Origin: Deinococcus terrestris
GTDB lineage: Bacteria > Deinococcota > Deinococci > Deinococcales > Deinococcaceae
Reading direction: 5' to 3'
NCBI RefSeq assembly: GCF_009377345.1
Contig: NZ_WBSL01000008.1
Coordinates: forward strand, 30,296 to 94,295
DNA: 64,000 nt
Position numbers and translations under genes: made by a program. The notes under the pieces were generated by a model. The model saw only the letters and a program-made list of their open reading frames with translations, was not told where the DNA came from and made no database searches. Every line of letters begins with the position of its first letter. The first letter of the stretch is position 1. Positions 39,217-47,860 of the stretch are shown here, piece after piece.

Positions 39217-42200
39217 GCAGCCCGACTTCCACGGACACGGCCCACCTCCGCATCGCGGACCTCTTCGACCGACCCATTGGGCGCGACATCAACGGCGTGA
39301 TCAAGGCCGGGCAGCAGGACGACCGCAACGTCGAGCAGGAGCTCGACGAGTACGTCGTCACCCGCGAACTCGACGGGCAGTTCCGGCGCTTTTTCGAGCA
39401 TTACGCGGATTCGCTGGAACAACCCACCGACCGGGTCGGCGTGTGGATCAGCGGGTTTTTCGGAAGCGGCAAATCCCACTTCCTGAAGATCCTGTCGTAT
39501 CTGCTCGCCAACCGGGAGGTTTTGGGTCGCCGCGCCCTGAGCTTCTTTGACGAATCCAAGCTGCCCGACGCGGTGCTGCGCGCCTGGGTCGACAAAGCCG
39601 CCCGCGCCGCCGAGCACACCGACGTGATCCTCTTCAATATCGATGCCAAGGCGGACGCGAGCAGCAAGGCGAACAAGGAAGCGGTCGCCCGGGTCATGCA
39701 AAAGGCCTTTGACGAGCACCTGGGGTACCTCGCCAGCAGTCCGGAGATGGCCGCCCTGGAACGGATGCTCGACAAGCGCGGCAAGTACGGCGAGTTCAAG
39801 GTGGCCTTCGAGAAGGCCGTGGGGAGGCCCTGGACCCAGGTCCGCGACGGCTGGGCCTTTCACCAGTCGGACATCACCCAGGCGCTGTCCCAGGCCGCCG
39901 GGCTGACCGAGGAGGAAGGTCAGCGCTGGCTGGAGAGCCTGAGCGTGCAGCGTGATCCCAGCGCCGAGGAGTTCGCCCGCGAGGTGCGCGACTACCTGGA
40001 CCGGCGCGGCAAGCGGCACCGGGTCCTGTTCCTGGTCGATGAGGTGGGCCAGTACGTTGGAGAGAGCAGCAGCCTGCTGCTCAACCTGCAATCGGTGGCC
40101 GAGGAACTGGGCACAAAAGCGCCGGGGCGCGCCTGGATTCTCGTCACGTCTCAGGAGGACATCGCCAAGGTGCTTCACGGGAGGGTCCACACCCAGGGGT
40201 TCGACAAGATCCAGGCCCGGTTCAGCACCCGCATCAGCCTGTCAAGCGCGAACACCGACGAGGTGATTCGCCTGAGGTTGCTCAAGAAGACCTCCGATGG
40301 GGAGCGTGCCCTGGAAGCCCTCTACGACACGTCCCAGGCTGCCCTGAAAAACCTGATCACCTTCAACAACGACGCGACCCTGCTGGGGTACAAGGACGCC
40401 GAGAGCTTCGTGGCGAACTACCCCTTCATTCCGTACCAGTTCAAGCTGCTGCAAGAAGCCTTCACGGCCATTCGTCAGACCGGGTTTTCCGGCAAGCACC
40501 TCTCGGAAGGCGAGCGCAGCATGCTCAATGCCTTTCAGGACGCGGCGCAGACCCACGGCGGTCAGACACTGGGGTCACTTGTGCCCTTCGGGGCGTTTTA
40601 CAGCGCGGTCGAGGGATTTCTCGACTCGAACGTGCGGCGGGTGATCGATCAGGCGCAGGACAACCCGGCGCTGGAAGCCCAGGACACCGAGGTGCTCAGA
40701 ACGCTGTTTATGCTCAAGCATGTCAAGGAAATCAAGACCAACCTCGACAACCTGACCACGCTGAGCCTGCGCCACGTCGACGAGGACCGCCTGGCCCTGC
40801 GGGGCCGCATCCAGGCGTCCCTGGTCCGTCTGGAAAAGCAGACCCTGATCGCGCGCAGCGGCGATGTGTGGACCTTCCTGACCAACGAGGAACAGGATGT
40901 GGGCCGCGAGATCAAGAGCATTGACGTGGCCGAGGGTGAACTGAATGCCGAGCTGCAAAAGCGGGTGTGGCAGTCCGTGTTCACAGCCACTTCCCTGAAG
41001 TACGACGCTTACCACCAGTACCCGTTTAACCGCAAACTCGACGACCGGCCCTTCGGGGCTGCCGCCCACGATATCGGTGTGCAGGTGGTCACGCCCTACG
41101 CCGAGCGCTTTGAGGCCCTGGCAGAGGAGCATGTGGCGGCGGTGCAGTCGGGCGCTGTGCTGCCGGGAGGCAGCATCGAGGCGCTGGTGGTCTTGCCAGA
41201 CGACCGCCTGCTGTTTGAAGAACTCACCGAGATGGTCCGCACGGACCGGTACGTGGCCCGCAAGTCCGGGCAGGACAGCACCCCCTCGATGCGGCAGATC
41301 ATCAGCGCCCGCGCCGAAGAGAATGGCGCCCGCAAGGCCCGCATCGAAACCAACCTGCGCCAGGCCATCGCGGGAGCACGTGTGTACGTGCTGGGCAGCC
41401 GCCTGGAAAGTCCCGGGGGCAGTGCGACCGAGGTCTTGCAGAGCGCCTTGCGTGCCCTGATCGACAACGGGTACCCCAAGCGCTCCTTCCTGCAAAAACC
41501 GCACCTGACGGAGGGAGACGTGGCCCGCGCCCTGACCACGCCGGACGACAGCCAGAACCTCGACGGGCAGGACCCCAACCACCTGGCCCTGGGCGACATG
41601 GAGCGCTGGCTGAGCGAGCAGGGACTGCGAAACATCCGGGTGACGGTGCGCACCCTCCTCGACCAGTTCACCCGCCGTCCCTACGGCTGGACGGACGCGG
41701 AGGCGCTGGGCATCCTCGCCACGCTGGTTGCCCGGGGCCAGGTGGACCTGCACCGCGCCCAGAAGCCCGTCGATCCCGGCGAGCCGGGCCTGGCTGGGCG
41801 GCTGCTCAAGAAGGCCGGGCAGGAGGAAACGGTGGTGCGCCTCAGCGACGTCATCGACCCGAAGGCCCTGGCCACCGCCCGGAGGCTTGCGCGCGAGTAC
41901 CTGATGAGTGTGGACCGGCTCGCTACCGCCGACGCCCCCAAGCTTGCCGCCGCGTACCGGGAACAGCTTGGGCAGGACCGCGAGGCCCTCCTGCGCTATC
42001 AGGAGCGGGCCGGACAGGGGTACCCTTTTGGCTCTGCGCTGGCCGGGCCGCTGGCCAGTGTGGACGCCCTGCTTGCGACCTCCGGGACGGCTGCGCTGAT
42101 CGCCGAGATCGCGGCACGGGTCGAAGCGCTGGAGGACTGGGTAGACCTGCGGGCGAAGCTCCAGAGTTTCTACGGCGGAACACAGGTCAAGATTTTCGAT

Positions 42201-42779
42201 GAAGTCCGGCGTGATCTGGCCGATCTGGAGCCCGACCTGCCCCGCGTCAATGTTCCGGAATTGCAAGACCGGATTGGGAAGGCCCGAGCCATGCTCACCC
42301 TGCCTGACCCCGTGAAGGTCATCCCGCAACTCTCTGGCCTGCTGAAGCCCGTCAAGGCCCACGTCGAAGACCTTCTGAATGAGTCCAAGCACAAAGTCGT
42401 CGGAGTGCTGGAAGACGAAATCGCGCGGCTGCAACTCATGGCCCTGGATCTGGGGGCTGAGAAGACCCGGACACTGACGGGTCCCATTCTCGACGTCCGC
42501 GCCAGGTTGGAGGCGGCCAGGACCATCGACGCAGCGGAAGCCACCCAGCTGGCCGTGCAGAACGCCGCGTTGAAGGTCGAGCAGGCCATCATCAACGCTT
42601 TGAATGCAGGGGACGGGAATGAGGCCGCGCCTCTGCGACCGGTCCGGACACTGAAGGTCAAGTCCATGACGAAATCGCCTTACCTGGAATCCACGCAGGA
42701 CATCGAAAACTTCTTGTTCCGGTTGCGTGCCGAACTTCAGGAGGCTGTTCAGAAGGGCGAGCGGGTGCTGCTGGAATGA
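39213..42779 (+). CDS. brxC: BrxC/PglY, BREX P-loop ATPase
   Basis: 1188 residues. The N-terminus has IADLFDRPIGRDINGVIKAGQQD and the Walker A GFFGSGKSHFLKILSYLL (about 83-95). A Walker B-like VLFLVDEVGQYVG follows at about 272, with WILVTSQEDI and the sensor region RFSTRISLSS. The middle and C-terminal parts are helical (VHIDEDRLALRGRI region, LKPVKAHVEDLLNE). BrxC is the large ATPase of the BREX complex and is required for both defence and methylation. Length and order fit type I BREX. It is translationally coupled to brxB; the next gene starts 85 bp later, where the non-core cargo begins. Confidence 0.93.
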   Translation: MSSPTSTDTAHLRIADLFDRPIGRDINGVIKAGQQDDRNVEQELDEYVVTRELDGQFRRFFEHYADSLEQPTDRVGVWISGFFGSGKSHFLKILSYLLANREVLGRRALSFFDESKLPDAVLRAWVDKAARAAEHTDVILFNIDAKADASSKANKEAVARVMQKAFDEHLGYLASSPEMAALERMLDKRGKYGEFKVAFEKAVGRPWTQVRDGWAFHQSDITQALSQAAGLTEEEGQRWLESLSVQRDPSAEEFAREVRDYLDRRGKRHRVLFLVDEVGQYVGESSSLLLNLQSVAEELGTKAPGRAWILVTSQEDIAKVLHGRVHTQGFDKIQARFSTRISLSSANTDEVIRLRLLKKTSDGERALEALYDTSQAALKNLITFNNDATLLGYKDAESFVANYPFIPYQFKLLQEAFTAIRQTGFSGKHLSEGERSMLNAFQDAAQTHGGQTLGSLVPFGAFYSAVEGFLDSNVRRVIDQAQDNPALEAQDTEVLRTLFMLKHVKEIKTNLDNLTTLSLRHVDEDRLALRGRIQASLVRLEKQTLIARSGDVWTFLTNEEQDVGREIKSIDVAEGELNAELQKRVWQSVFTATSLKYDAYHQYPFNRKLDDRPFGAAAHDIGVQVVTPYAERFEALAEEHVAAVQSGAVLPGGSIEALVVLPDDRLLFEELTEMVRTDRYVARKSGQDSTPSMRQIISARAEENGARKARIETNLRQAIAGARVYVLGSRLESPGGSATEVLQSALRALIDNGYPKRSFLQKPHLTEGDVARALTTPDDSQNLDGQDPNHLALGDMERWLSEQGLRNIRVTVRTLLDQFTRRPYGWTDAEALGILATLVARGQVDLHRAQKPVDPGEPGLAGRLLKKAGQEETVVRLSDVIDPKALATARRLAREYLMSVDRLATADAPKLAAAYREQLGQDREALLRYQERAGQGYPFGSALAGPLASVDALLATSGTAALIAEIAARVEALEDWVDLRAKLQSFYGGTQVKIFDEVRRDLADLEPDLPRVNVPELQDRIGKARAMLTLPDPVKVIPQLSGLLKPVKAHVEDLLNESKHKVVGVLEDEIARLQLMALDLGAEKTRTLTGPILDVRARLEAARTIDAAEATQLAVQNAALKVEQAIINALNAGDGNEAAPLRPVRTLKVKSMTKSPYLESTQDIENFLFRLRAELQEAVQKGERVLLE

Positions 42780-42864
42780 TGGCCCCCGTTCGAGCGCTGA
42801 GTGGCTTCCCCGGCAACGAGGCAAAAGCTGCTTCGTCCGTGTCCCCCAAGCCAGGAGAGAACCG

Positions 42865-45621
42865 ATGACCACACCACCCGATTGGCTCCTTGATGCCTAC
42901 GAAGCTTCTGACATTCCAGAGTTCGCTGCTTTTGCCCGGCAGGCAAGGTTGGCGGCGCAGGCTCCAGGTGCGGAGCGCTCCGCACCGACTGGGGCCGGAG
43001 CGGGGGCAGACGCCACCGCACGGGTGGGAGCCGGAGGGCTCACCCCAGAGCGCCTGCAGGAACTGGAAGCCCAGTACAGGGTGAGTCATTCAACGGGCGT
43101 CGTGCGGGTCACGTGGCTCAGCTCTCAGGACGGGGACAAGGTGCAGGCCATGCGGCCCCCGTGGCCTCAACACCTGATGATCAACGGGGCCGGAGACGGG
43201 TCCGCTGGACTCGCCTACATCGAAATTCAGTACATGTTGCCCGAGTTGACTGGCGAGGACCTCAGCAGGTGTGCCAGGGACTGTCGGGAGGCCGTCCTCA
43301 GCGTGTTGCCTGTGGAATGGCGTGACGCCGCAGTGATCGAGGTCGAGCGCCGAGTGTCCTGGGAGCACCTGAACCTCACCTGCAGCCACCATCTGGAGGC
43401 CTTTCCTGGAGAGGAGGAATGCCTGGCCCTTCTCCGTGAAGTGGCGGTCCGGTGCGCTGACCTCAACCTCATGGGTGTCCTGGCCGCTGCGCTTTCCGGT
43501 CAGGAGGAAGTTCAGGCGCAGCTGGCGGCAGAGGTGGATGAGGAGGAGGAGTTCGGGGACGGCGTCCCGGCCGAGACGATCACGGCGGAACCCGGCACTG
43601 CGCAGATGCGGGAATTTTACCGTGCGTACCCGGACCAGAACTCGGGAGGTCACTGGACTGACCTGATCGGGCTCAACGCCGAGCACGCTGGAATGATGCA
43701 GGTCATGCCCATCAGCCTCAAGCTTGAGCCTGCCGGACGTGAAGCCACGATGCTGACCGCACAGCTTGGGTTTGATGAACTCGAGCACCCTGCCGTTCAG
43801 GAGCGCATTCGCGCCCTGCAGCAGAATGACCCGGTCCGGACATTGGTCGGGGCGTTCAGCCGCGAACACCTCGCCCCACTGGGGCTGGCGGGCACCCTCC
43901 ATATCGACATTTCGCTGGAAGACACTTACCTGAACCTTCACTTCGTCTCCCCCGGCGTCCCGGCCCGGGAGGGCACATTCGACAGGCTGTTCGCGGTCGC
44001 GGCGGCGTTCTGGCACCAGCGCCTGCTTTCTGACGTCCAGGAAGCCCTTCGGAAAGAGATAGAGGATGGCTCAGTTCCAGAAGAGGCGGATGAAGATCAA
44101 CACGATGATGACGTCAATCCTTTCCAGGCCCTGCAATCGATCCTGCTGCGGGCGGTGTATCAAAGGGAGCTGGAGGAAACGCCTGACGGTTCCTGGAAGG
44201 CCTATATCGCTCTGAAGCCTGAGAGTGCCCATCTGATGGAGCAGCTGCCCGTCGGCCTGCTGCTTCAGCCCAGCAGGGACTACACGGTGCTGATGCTGGC
44301 GCTCCGGATGGATGAACTCGAGAACCCTGCGGTCAAGCAGCGGCTCAACCATTTGCGGCCAGGTGATCCGGTGCGGGCACTGGTCGAGGCGTTCAGCCGG
44401 GAGCACCTGACCTCCCTGGGTCTGGCGGGAACGCTCCACCTCGATATCTCACTGGAGGACGGCCTCCTCAAGGTCCATTTCGTTTCCCCCGGGACAGTGG
44501 CCAAAGAAGAGGCGCTGAAGAACCTCTTTGAGGTTCTCGACGCCTGCCAACAACGAGACCTCGTGACTGGCATCCAGGAACTCCTGCAGGGTGAGGGGGA
44601 CGAGGACTCTGAAGAAGGAACCCTGGACAGCGCCACCATCCTGAGCGCCGGTTTTCTGAAGCGCGCCGGGTTCACGCTGCTGGGGATGCGCGGAGACTCG
44701 TTTACCGAAGTTGCCTGGAACGAGCCGGACGGACGCGGCGGGATGGGGCTGCTCTGGTTGGAGCCGACCAGCACCACTCCCTATCCGGTCCTCACCTTCC
44801 GGACGGCGACCCTGGTTCCCCAATCCGACGCCCCCGACATTGTCGCCGCGGCTCTCCAGGATCACTTCATGCAGTTCGAGACCCCTCCTTCTCTGGTCGA
44901 GCACCTCACGGACAACTGGATGGCGACCCGCACCCTGACGCCCGCCCTGTACGTCCACTCCCAGGCGGACGGCCAGACCCAGGTGGCCAGCATCCGCTCC
45001 TGGCCCGTTGCCGGACCCATGACGCCTGCTCTGCTGCAGTACATGGCGGGGGCGAGCTTCGGGCAATTCCAGAATCTGCTCCAGCGTGCCGGTTTCAACG
45101 TCACTCCCGACTACACGCCTCCACGTCCCACAGGCAGAGGCGAGCGTGAGTGGTTGACGCAGGGGCACCTGTTGCAGCTCGTTGGAGACGACAGAATCTG
45201 GCAACCGCAGGGAACCAATGAAATTATCTGCATGGTCCGGGGCAGCATCGAGAATGAGCGTGAGCAGCCCCGTGGCCTCCTGATGTTCCGGAAGGCGAAG
45301 GAAACCCGCGAGATCCGGCACACCCTCTACCTGCGTTACGTGAGCATGGAGGAAAACAGTGTTCCTGGCCTGTACCTGCGGGCGCACACCGAGGGCAGTC
45401 TCGGCCGAAACAAGGAAAGCCTGCTGGCGCAGCATCACCTGAAGCACCTCAAGCCCCTGCTGGGGGGCGGACTCCTGCCCGTCACGGTGGACAAGGACGG
45501 CGACCTGACCATTCGGCAGATCGTGCTGTGCCCGGAACGCCCAACGCCTGAGCTGGTCCGCCACCTCGTCCAGGTTGCCGAACGCAGCCTGTACTTTGCC
45601 GCCCAGCAGGTGGTGTTTTGA
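42865..45621 (+). CDS. Unrecognised 918-aa BREX-embedded protein with internal duplication
   Basis: 918 residues from ATG 42865 behind CCAGGAGAG; a longer frame from 42727 overlaps brxC and is unlikely. The N-terminal half has an acidic linker (about 230-250, Glu-rich). Two copies of a module of about 150 residues follow, at about residues 245-400 and 425-580. They share DELEHPAVQERI/DELENPAVKQRL, DPVRTLVGAFSREHL/DPVRALVEAFSREHL and LGLAGTLHIDISLED/LGLAGTLHLDISLED. The C-terminal third (about 590-918) includes ILSAGFLKRAGFTLLGMRG and RGLLMFRKAKETREIRHTLY. No nuclease, ATPase or HTH motif is visible and no signal peptide. Its place between brxC and pglX makes it a candidate BREX accessory. I have no family name for it. 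Confidence 0.7.
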   Translation: MTTPPDWLLDAYEASDIPEFAAFARQARLAAQAPGAERSAPTGAGAGADATARVGAGGLTPERLQELEAQYRVSHSTGVVRVTWLSSQDGDKVQAMRPPWPQHLMINGAGDGSAGLAYIEIQYMLPELTGEDLSRCARDCREAVLSVLPVEWRDAAVIEVERRVSWEHLNLTCSHHLEAFPGEEECLALLREVAVRCADLNLMGVLAAALSGQEEVQAQLAAEVDEEEEFGDGVPAETITAEPGTAQMREFYRAYPDQNSGGHWTDLIGLNAEHAGMMQVMPISLKLEPAGREATMLTAQLGFDELEHPAVQERIRALQQNDPVRTLVGAFSREHLAPLGLAGTLHIDISLEDTYLNLHFVSPGVPAREGTFDRLFAVAAAFWHQRLLSDVQEALRKEIEDGSVPEEADEDQHDDDVNPFQALQSILLRAVYQRELEETPDGSWKAYIALKPESAHLMEQLPVGLLLQPSRDYTVLMLALRMDELENPAVKQRLNHLRPGDPVRALVEAFSREHLTSLGLAGTLHLDISLEDGLLKVHFVSPGTVAKEEALKNLFEVLDACQQRDLVTGIQELLQGEGDEDSEEGTLDSATILSAGFLKRAGFTLLGMRGDSFTEVAWNEPDGRGGMGLLWLEPTSTTPYPVLTFRTATLVPQSDAPDIVAAALQDHFMQFETPPSLVEHLTDNWMATRTLTPALYVHSQADGQTQVASIRSWPVAGPMTPALLQYMAGASFGQFQNLLQRAGFNVTPDYTPPRPTGRGEREWLTQGHLLQLVGDDRIWQPQGTNEIICMVRGSIENEREQPRGLLMFRKAKETREIRHTLYLRYVSMEENSVPGLYLRAHTEGSLGRNKESLLAQHHLKHLKPLLGGGLLPVTVDKDGDLTIRQIVLCPERPTPELVRHLVQVAERSLYFAAQQVVF
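43600..44595 (+). repeat. Tandem duplication inside the 918-aa gene
   Basis: Two diverged copies at about 43600-44058 and 44140-44595, 179 codons apart (for example TTCAGCCG at 43855 and 44392). The strongest match is at the protein level over about 100 residues. Confidence 0.75.
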
Positions 45622-45705
45622 TTGCTGGAACGCCGGGAGGGTGTTCATGACACAGAGCGGCAGACCACTCGAACGCACGTCCGCACATGACCAAGGAGAT
45701 TGACG

Positions 45706-46362
45706 GTGAGCCACGCGATTTACCACGCCCAGAGTTCGGCACGGCGTTTTGGCGGCGTCGCAGAAGACTATCTCGCGATCCACGAGTGGTTCGACGCGTC
45801 GAAAGCCTTCATCGCGGACGCTCGGCACCGTGCGCTCCGGCACCATGCCCAGGGCATCTTCTGGTGCGAGGAGGTGTTCGGCCGAACCATCACGAACAGC
45901 GCGGGACGGCAGATCCCCGTTCGCCTGATCGGCGAGCAGCATGTGCTAGAGGACTTCCGCCGTATTCCTAGCCTCACGGAGTGGCTGGAGCACATGACGC
46001 TGGAAGACTGGATGTTCAAGAGCGTTGCCGTGCTCCCCAAGCTTTTCAAGGAAGGCGCGGCACTGCCGGACGTTCATGCCGCCAACCAACCCGAACAGCT
46101 TCAGGTGCGAGCAGAGGACCTCACCCACGAGTTGGCGCTGATTAATGGCCGCCTGCACCGCGCAGAGATCGAGACCCTCCTGACGCAACACCCACAGGCG
46201 GTGGACCTGAAAACCCAGTTGGTGTCCGGACAGGTCAGCGTCGTTCTCCGCACGGCAAACGACGAGGTGATCTTCCTATCTGACTCTGGTCTTCCGCACC
46301 CCTGTTTGTACCTGAAAGATGACAGCCAACCCACCACCAAAGAGGAGAAAAGAAATGCCTGA
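45706..46362 (+). CDS. DUF6915 family protein
   Basis: 218 residues from GTG 45706 (AAGGAGA 7 nt upstream; TTG 45700 possible). The N-terminal 105 residues match the DUF6915 pattern: SSARRFGGVAEDYLAIHEWFD, SKAFIADARHRALRHHAQGIF, VFGRTITNS...IPVRLIGEQHVLEDF and RIPSLTEWLEHM. The family is small and found mainly on phages and plasmids; the many His residues suggest metal binding, but no activity is known to me. The C-terminal 100 residues are an extra unrecognised domain. It overlaps the next gene by 8 bp and lies between brxC and pglX, so it rides in the BREX operon. Confidence 0.72.
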   Translation: MSHAIYHAQSSARRFGGVAEDYLAIHEWFDASKAFIADARHRALRHHAQGIFWCEEVFGRTITNSAGRQIPVRLIGEQHVLEDFRRIPSLTEWLEHMTLEDWMFKSVAVLPKLFKEGAALPDVHAANQPEQLQVRAEDLTHELALINGRLHRAEIETLLTQHPQAVDLKTQLVSGQVSVVLRTANDEVIFLSDSGLPHPCLYLKDDSQPTTKEEKRNA

Positions 46363-47767
46363 GAAAGAACTCTACGATATTGGCAGCTATTTTGACCACA
46401 GTGATGAAACGATGGACCTCGCCGAGAAGGCAGCTCCAGGCGCAACCTACCTCGGGGGTATAACATCAGTTGAGGCAGAGTACGACGATGACTCAGGGTA
46501 CTACCTGATAGAAACCGAATATTACGAGGGTCTCTACGATAAGGATAAGCAGGAATTGCGTATTCAGGACCCAGTTGCTTACGAGTCCTTCTTCAGCAGA
46601 GTGAAGGAGTATTTTTCTCCTCTGGAAGATGAAGAAGACTCTGATGACAACGATTACGATGAGCCAGGGGAGCACGTTGGTGCACTTGAGATGGTACGGC
46701 GCACCGGGTGGGCAGATGATCTGGCTCTCCAGTTGCTCTATCAAGATCGCGACTTGGTAGCCGCCTGCGAGTCAGTGCCCGAGATCCTAAATGAAGCTGT
46801 GCGTCTTGCGATCAGCAAGGAGGACAGGGACCTCGTAGCCGAAATGATCGATGATCTCGTTTTGGATGCAGAGGCAATCGATCGGATTCTGGAATTCGAT
46901 GTCACCCTGGGTGGCAGGATGCTCGACCAGCACTGCCTACGCGCCGAGCATCTCATAACGATCTATCAGGCCTTGAAACTTTTAGAAGGCGAGCTTGACC
47001 TCGATCAGATGATCCTCGATCCAAGGTGTCCCACAGCACTGCTGGAGCAGCTTGCTGCAGAGTTTCCCGAGGCCCAGGCACAGCTGGAGGATCGAGAGGC
47101 TTATTTAACTCGTGTGATGCAGGAGCCAAACCCGAATGACCCTATTGGCGACCTAGTCTTCGTTGCCCAGGACAGCGCCACTCCTCTTGCCAGCCTTCTG
47201 CTTCTGAGTGGTCACGGGGAATGGGAAGTACGGGCTGGGGTTGCTGAGAATCCTCATACCCCCGTAGAACTTCTCGAGCGACTTGCTAACGATGATGACT
47301 GGAGAGTCCAGGGGGCGGTGGTTAGCAACCCCAGTACCCCAACGCTCCTCTTCGAACAGCTGGCTGCGTCTGAGGGCGCTGTCCGCACGGTCGTCGCCGC
47401 GCAGCCCCGCGCCACTCCTGACACCCTGGCACGTCTGGCGCAGGACCAATGGCAGGCAGTGCGTCGCGCTGTCGCTGGCAACCCAAATACGCCTTTGGTG
47501 ATTCTCGCCCAGCTCGCCAGGGATCAAGATTGGACCGTCCGAAAAGCAGTTGCTGGGAATTTGAGTGCCACGTCAGAGCTCCTTGAACACCTCAGTACAG
47601 ATAAGGACGGTGATGTACGGCTCGCAGTTGCCGGAAATCCGGGCACCCCTCCTGAAGTCTTAGCGCATTTGGCCAGCGATAAGGACCGATACAGGGGAGC
47701 TGATATCCGGAGGGCGGTCGCCGGAAATCCTCGCACTTCTCCCGAAGTCGTCGCACGCTTGACGTGA
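46355..47767 (+). CDS. Leucine-rich repeat variant (LRV) protein
   Basis: 470 residues from ATG 46355 (GAGGAG upstream). The N-terminal 100 residues are acidic with Tyr- and Asp-rich runs; a helical middle part follows. The C-terminal 185 residues (47215-47764) consist of about seven repeats of 24-26 residues of the form VRxAVAGNPxTPxELLxxLAxD, the LRV/HEAT-like superhelix. Such repeats bind proteins or nucleic acids and in some plasmid and phage proteins act as sensors. Base composition is lower in GC (about 53% in a sampled line) than the flanking BREX genes. It may recognise a phage component; this is inference. It ends 93 bp before pglX. Confidence 0.72.
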   Translation: MPEKELYDIGSYFDHSDETMDLAEKAAPGATYLGGITSVEAEYDDDSGYYLIETEYYEGLYDKDKQELRIQDPVAYESFFSRVKEYFSPLEDEEDSDDNDYDEPGEHVGALEMVRRTGWADDLALQLLYQDRDLVAACESVPEILNEAVRLAISKEDRDLVAEMIDDLVLDAEAIDRILEFDVTLGGRMLDQHCLRAEHLITIYQALKLLEGELDLDQMILDPRCPTALLEQLAAEFPEAQAQLEDREAYLTRVMQEPNPNDPIGDLVFVAQDSATPLASLLLLSGHGEWEVRAGVAENPHTPVELLERLANDDDWRVQGAVVSNPSTPTLLFEQLAASEGAVRTVVAAQPRATPDTLARLAQDQWQAVRRAVAGNPNTPLVILAQLARDQDWTVRKAVAGNLSATSELLEHLSTDKDGDVRLAVAGNPGTPPEVLAHLASDKDRYRGADIRRAVAGNPRTSPEVVARLT

Positions 47768-47860
47768 GGCGCGTAGACCTCTGCTCCGCAGGTCCAGAAC
47801 AGCCCTTGGCCCACTGCCTCCTGCTTCCCGCATTTTGCTCATTCGCCCTGGAGGCCCTCC

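Noticed and set aside
40575..42872. A 765-codon minus-strand open frame inside brxC
   Set aside because: Antisense shadow of brxC; no recognisable domain.
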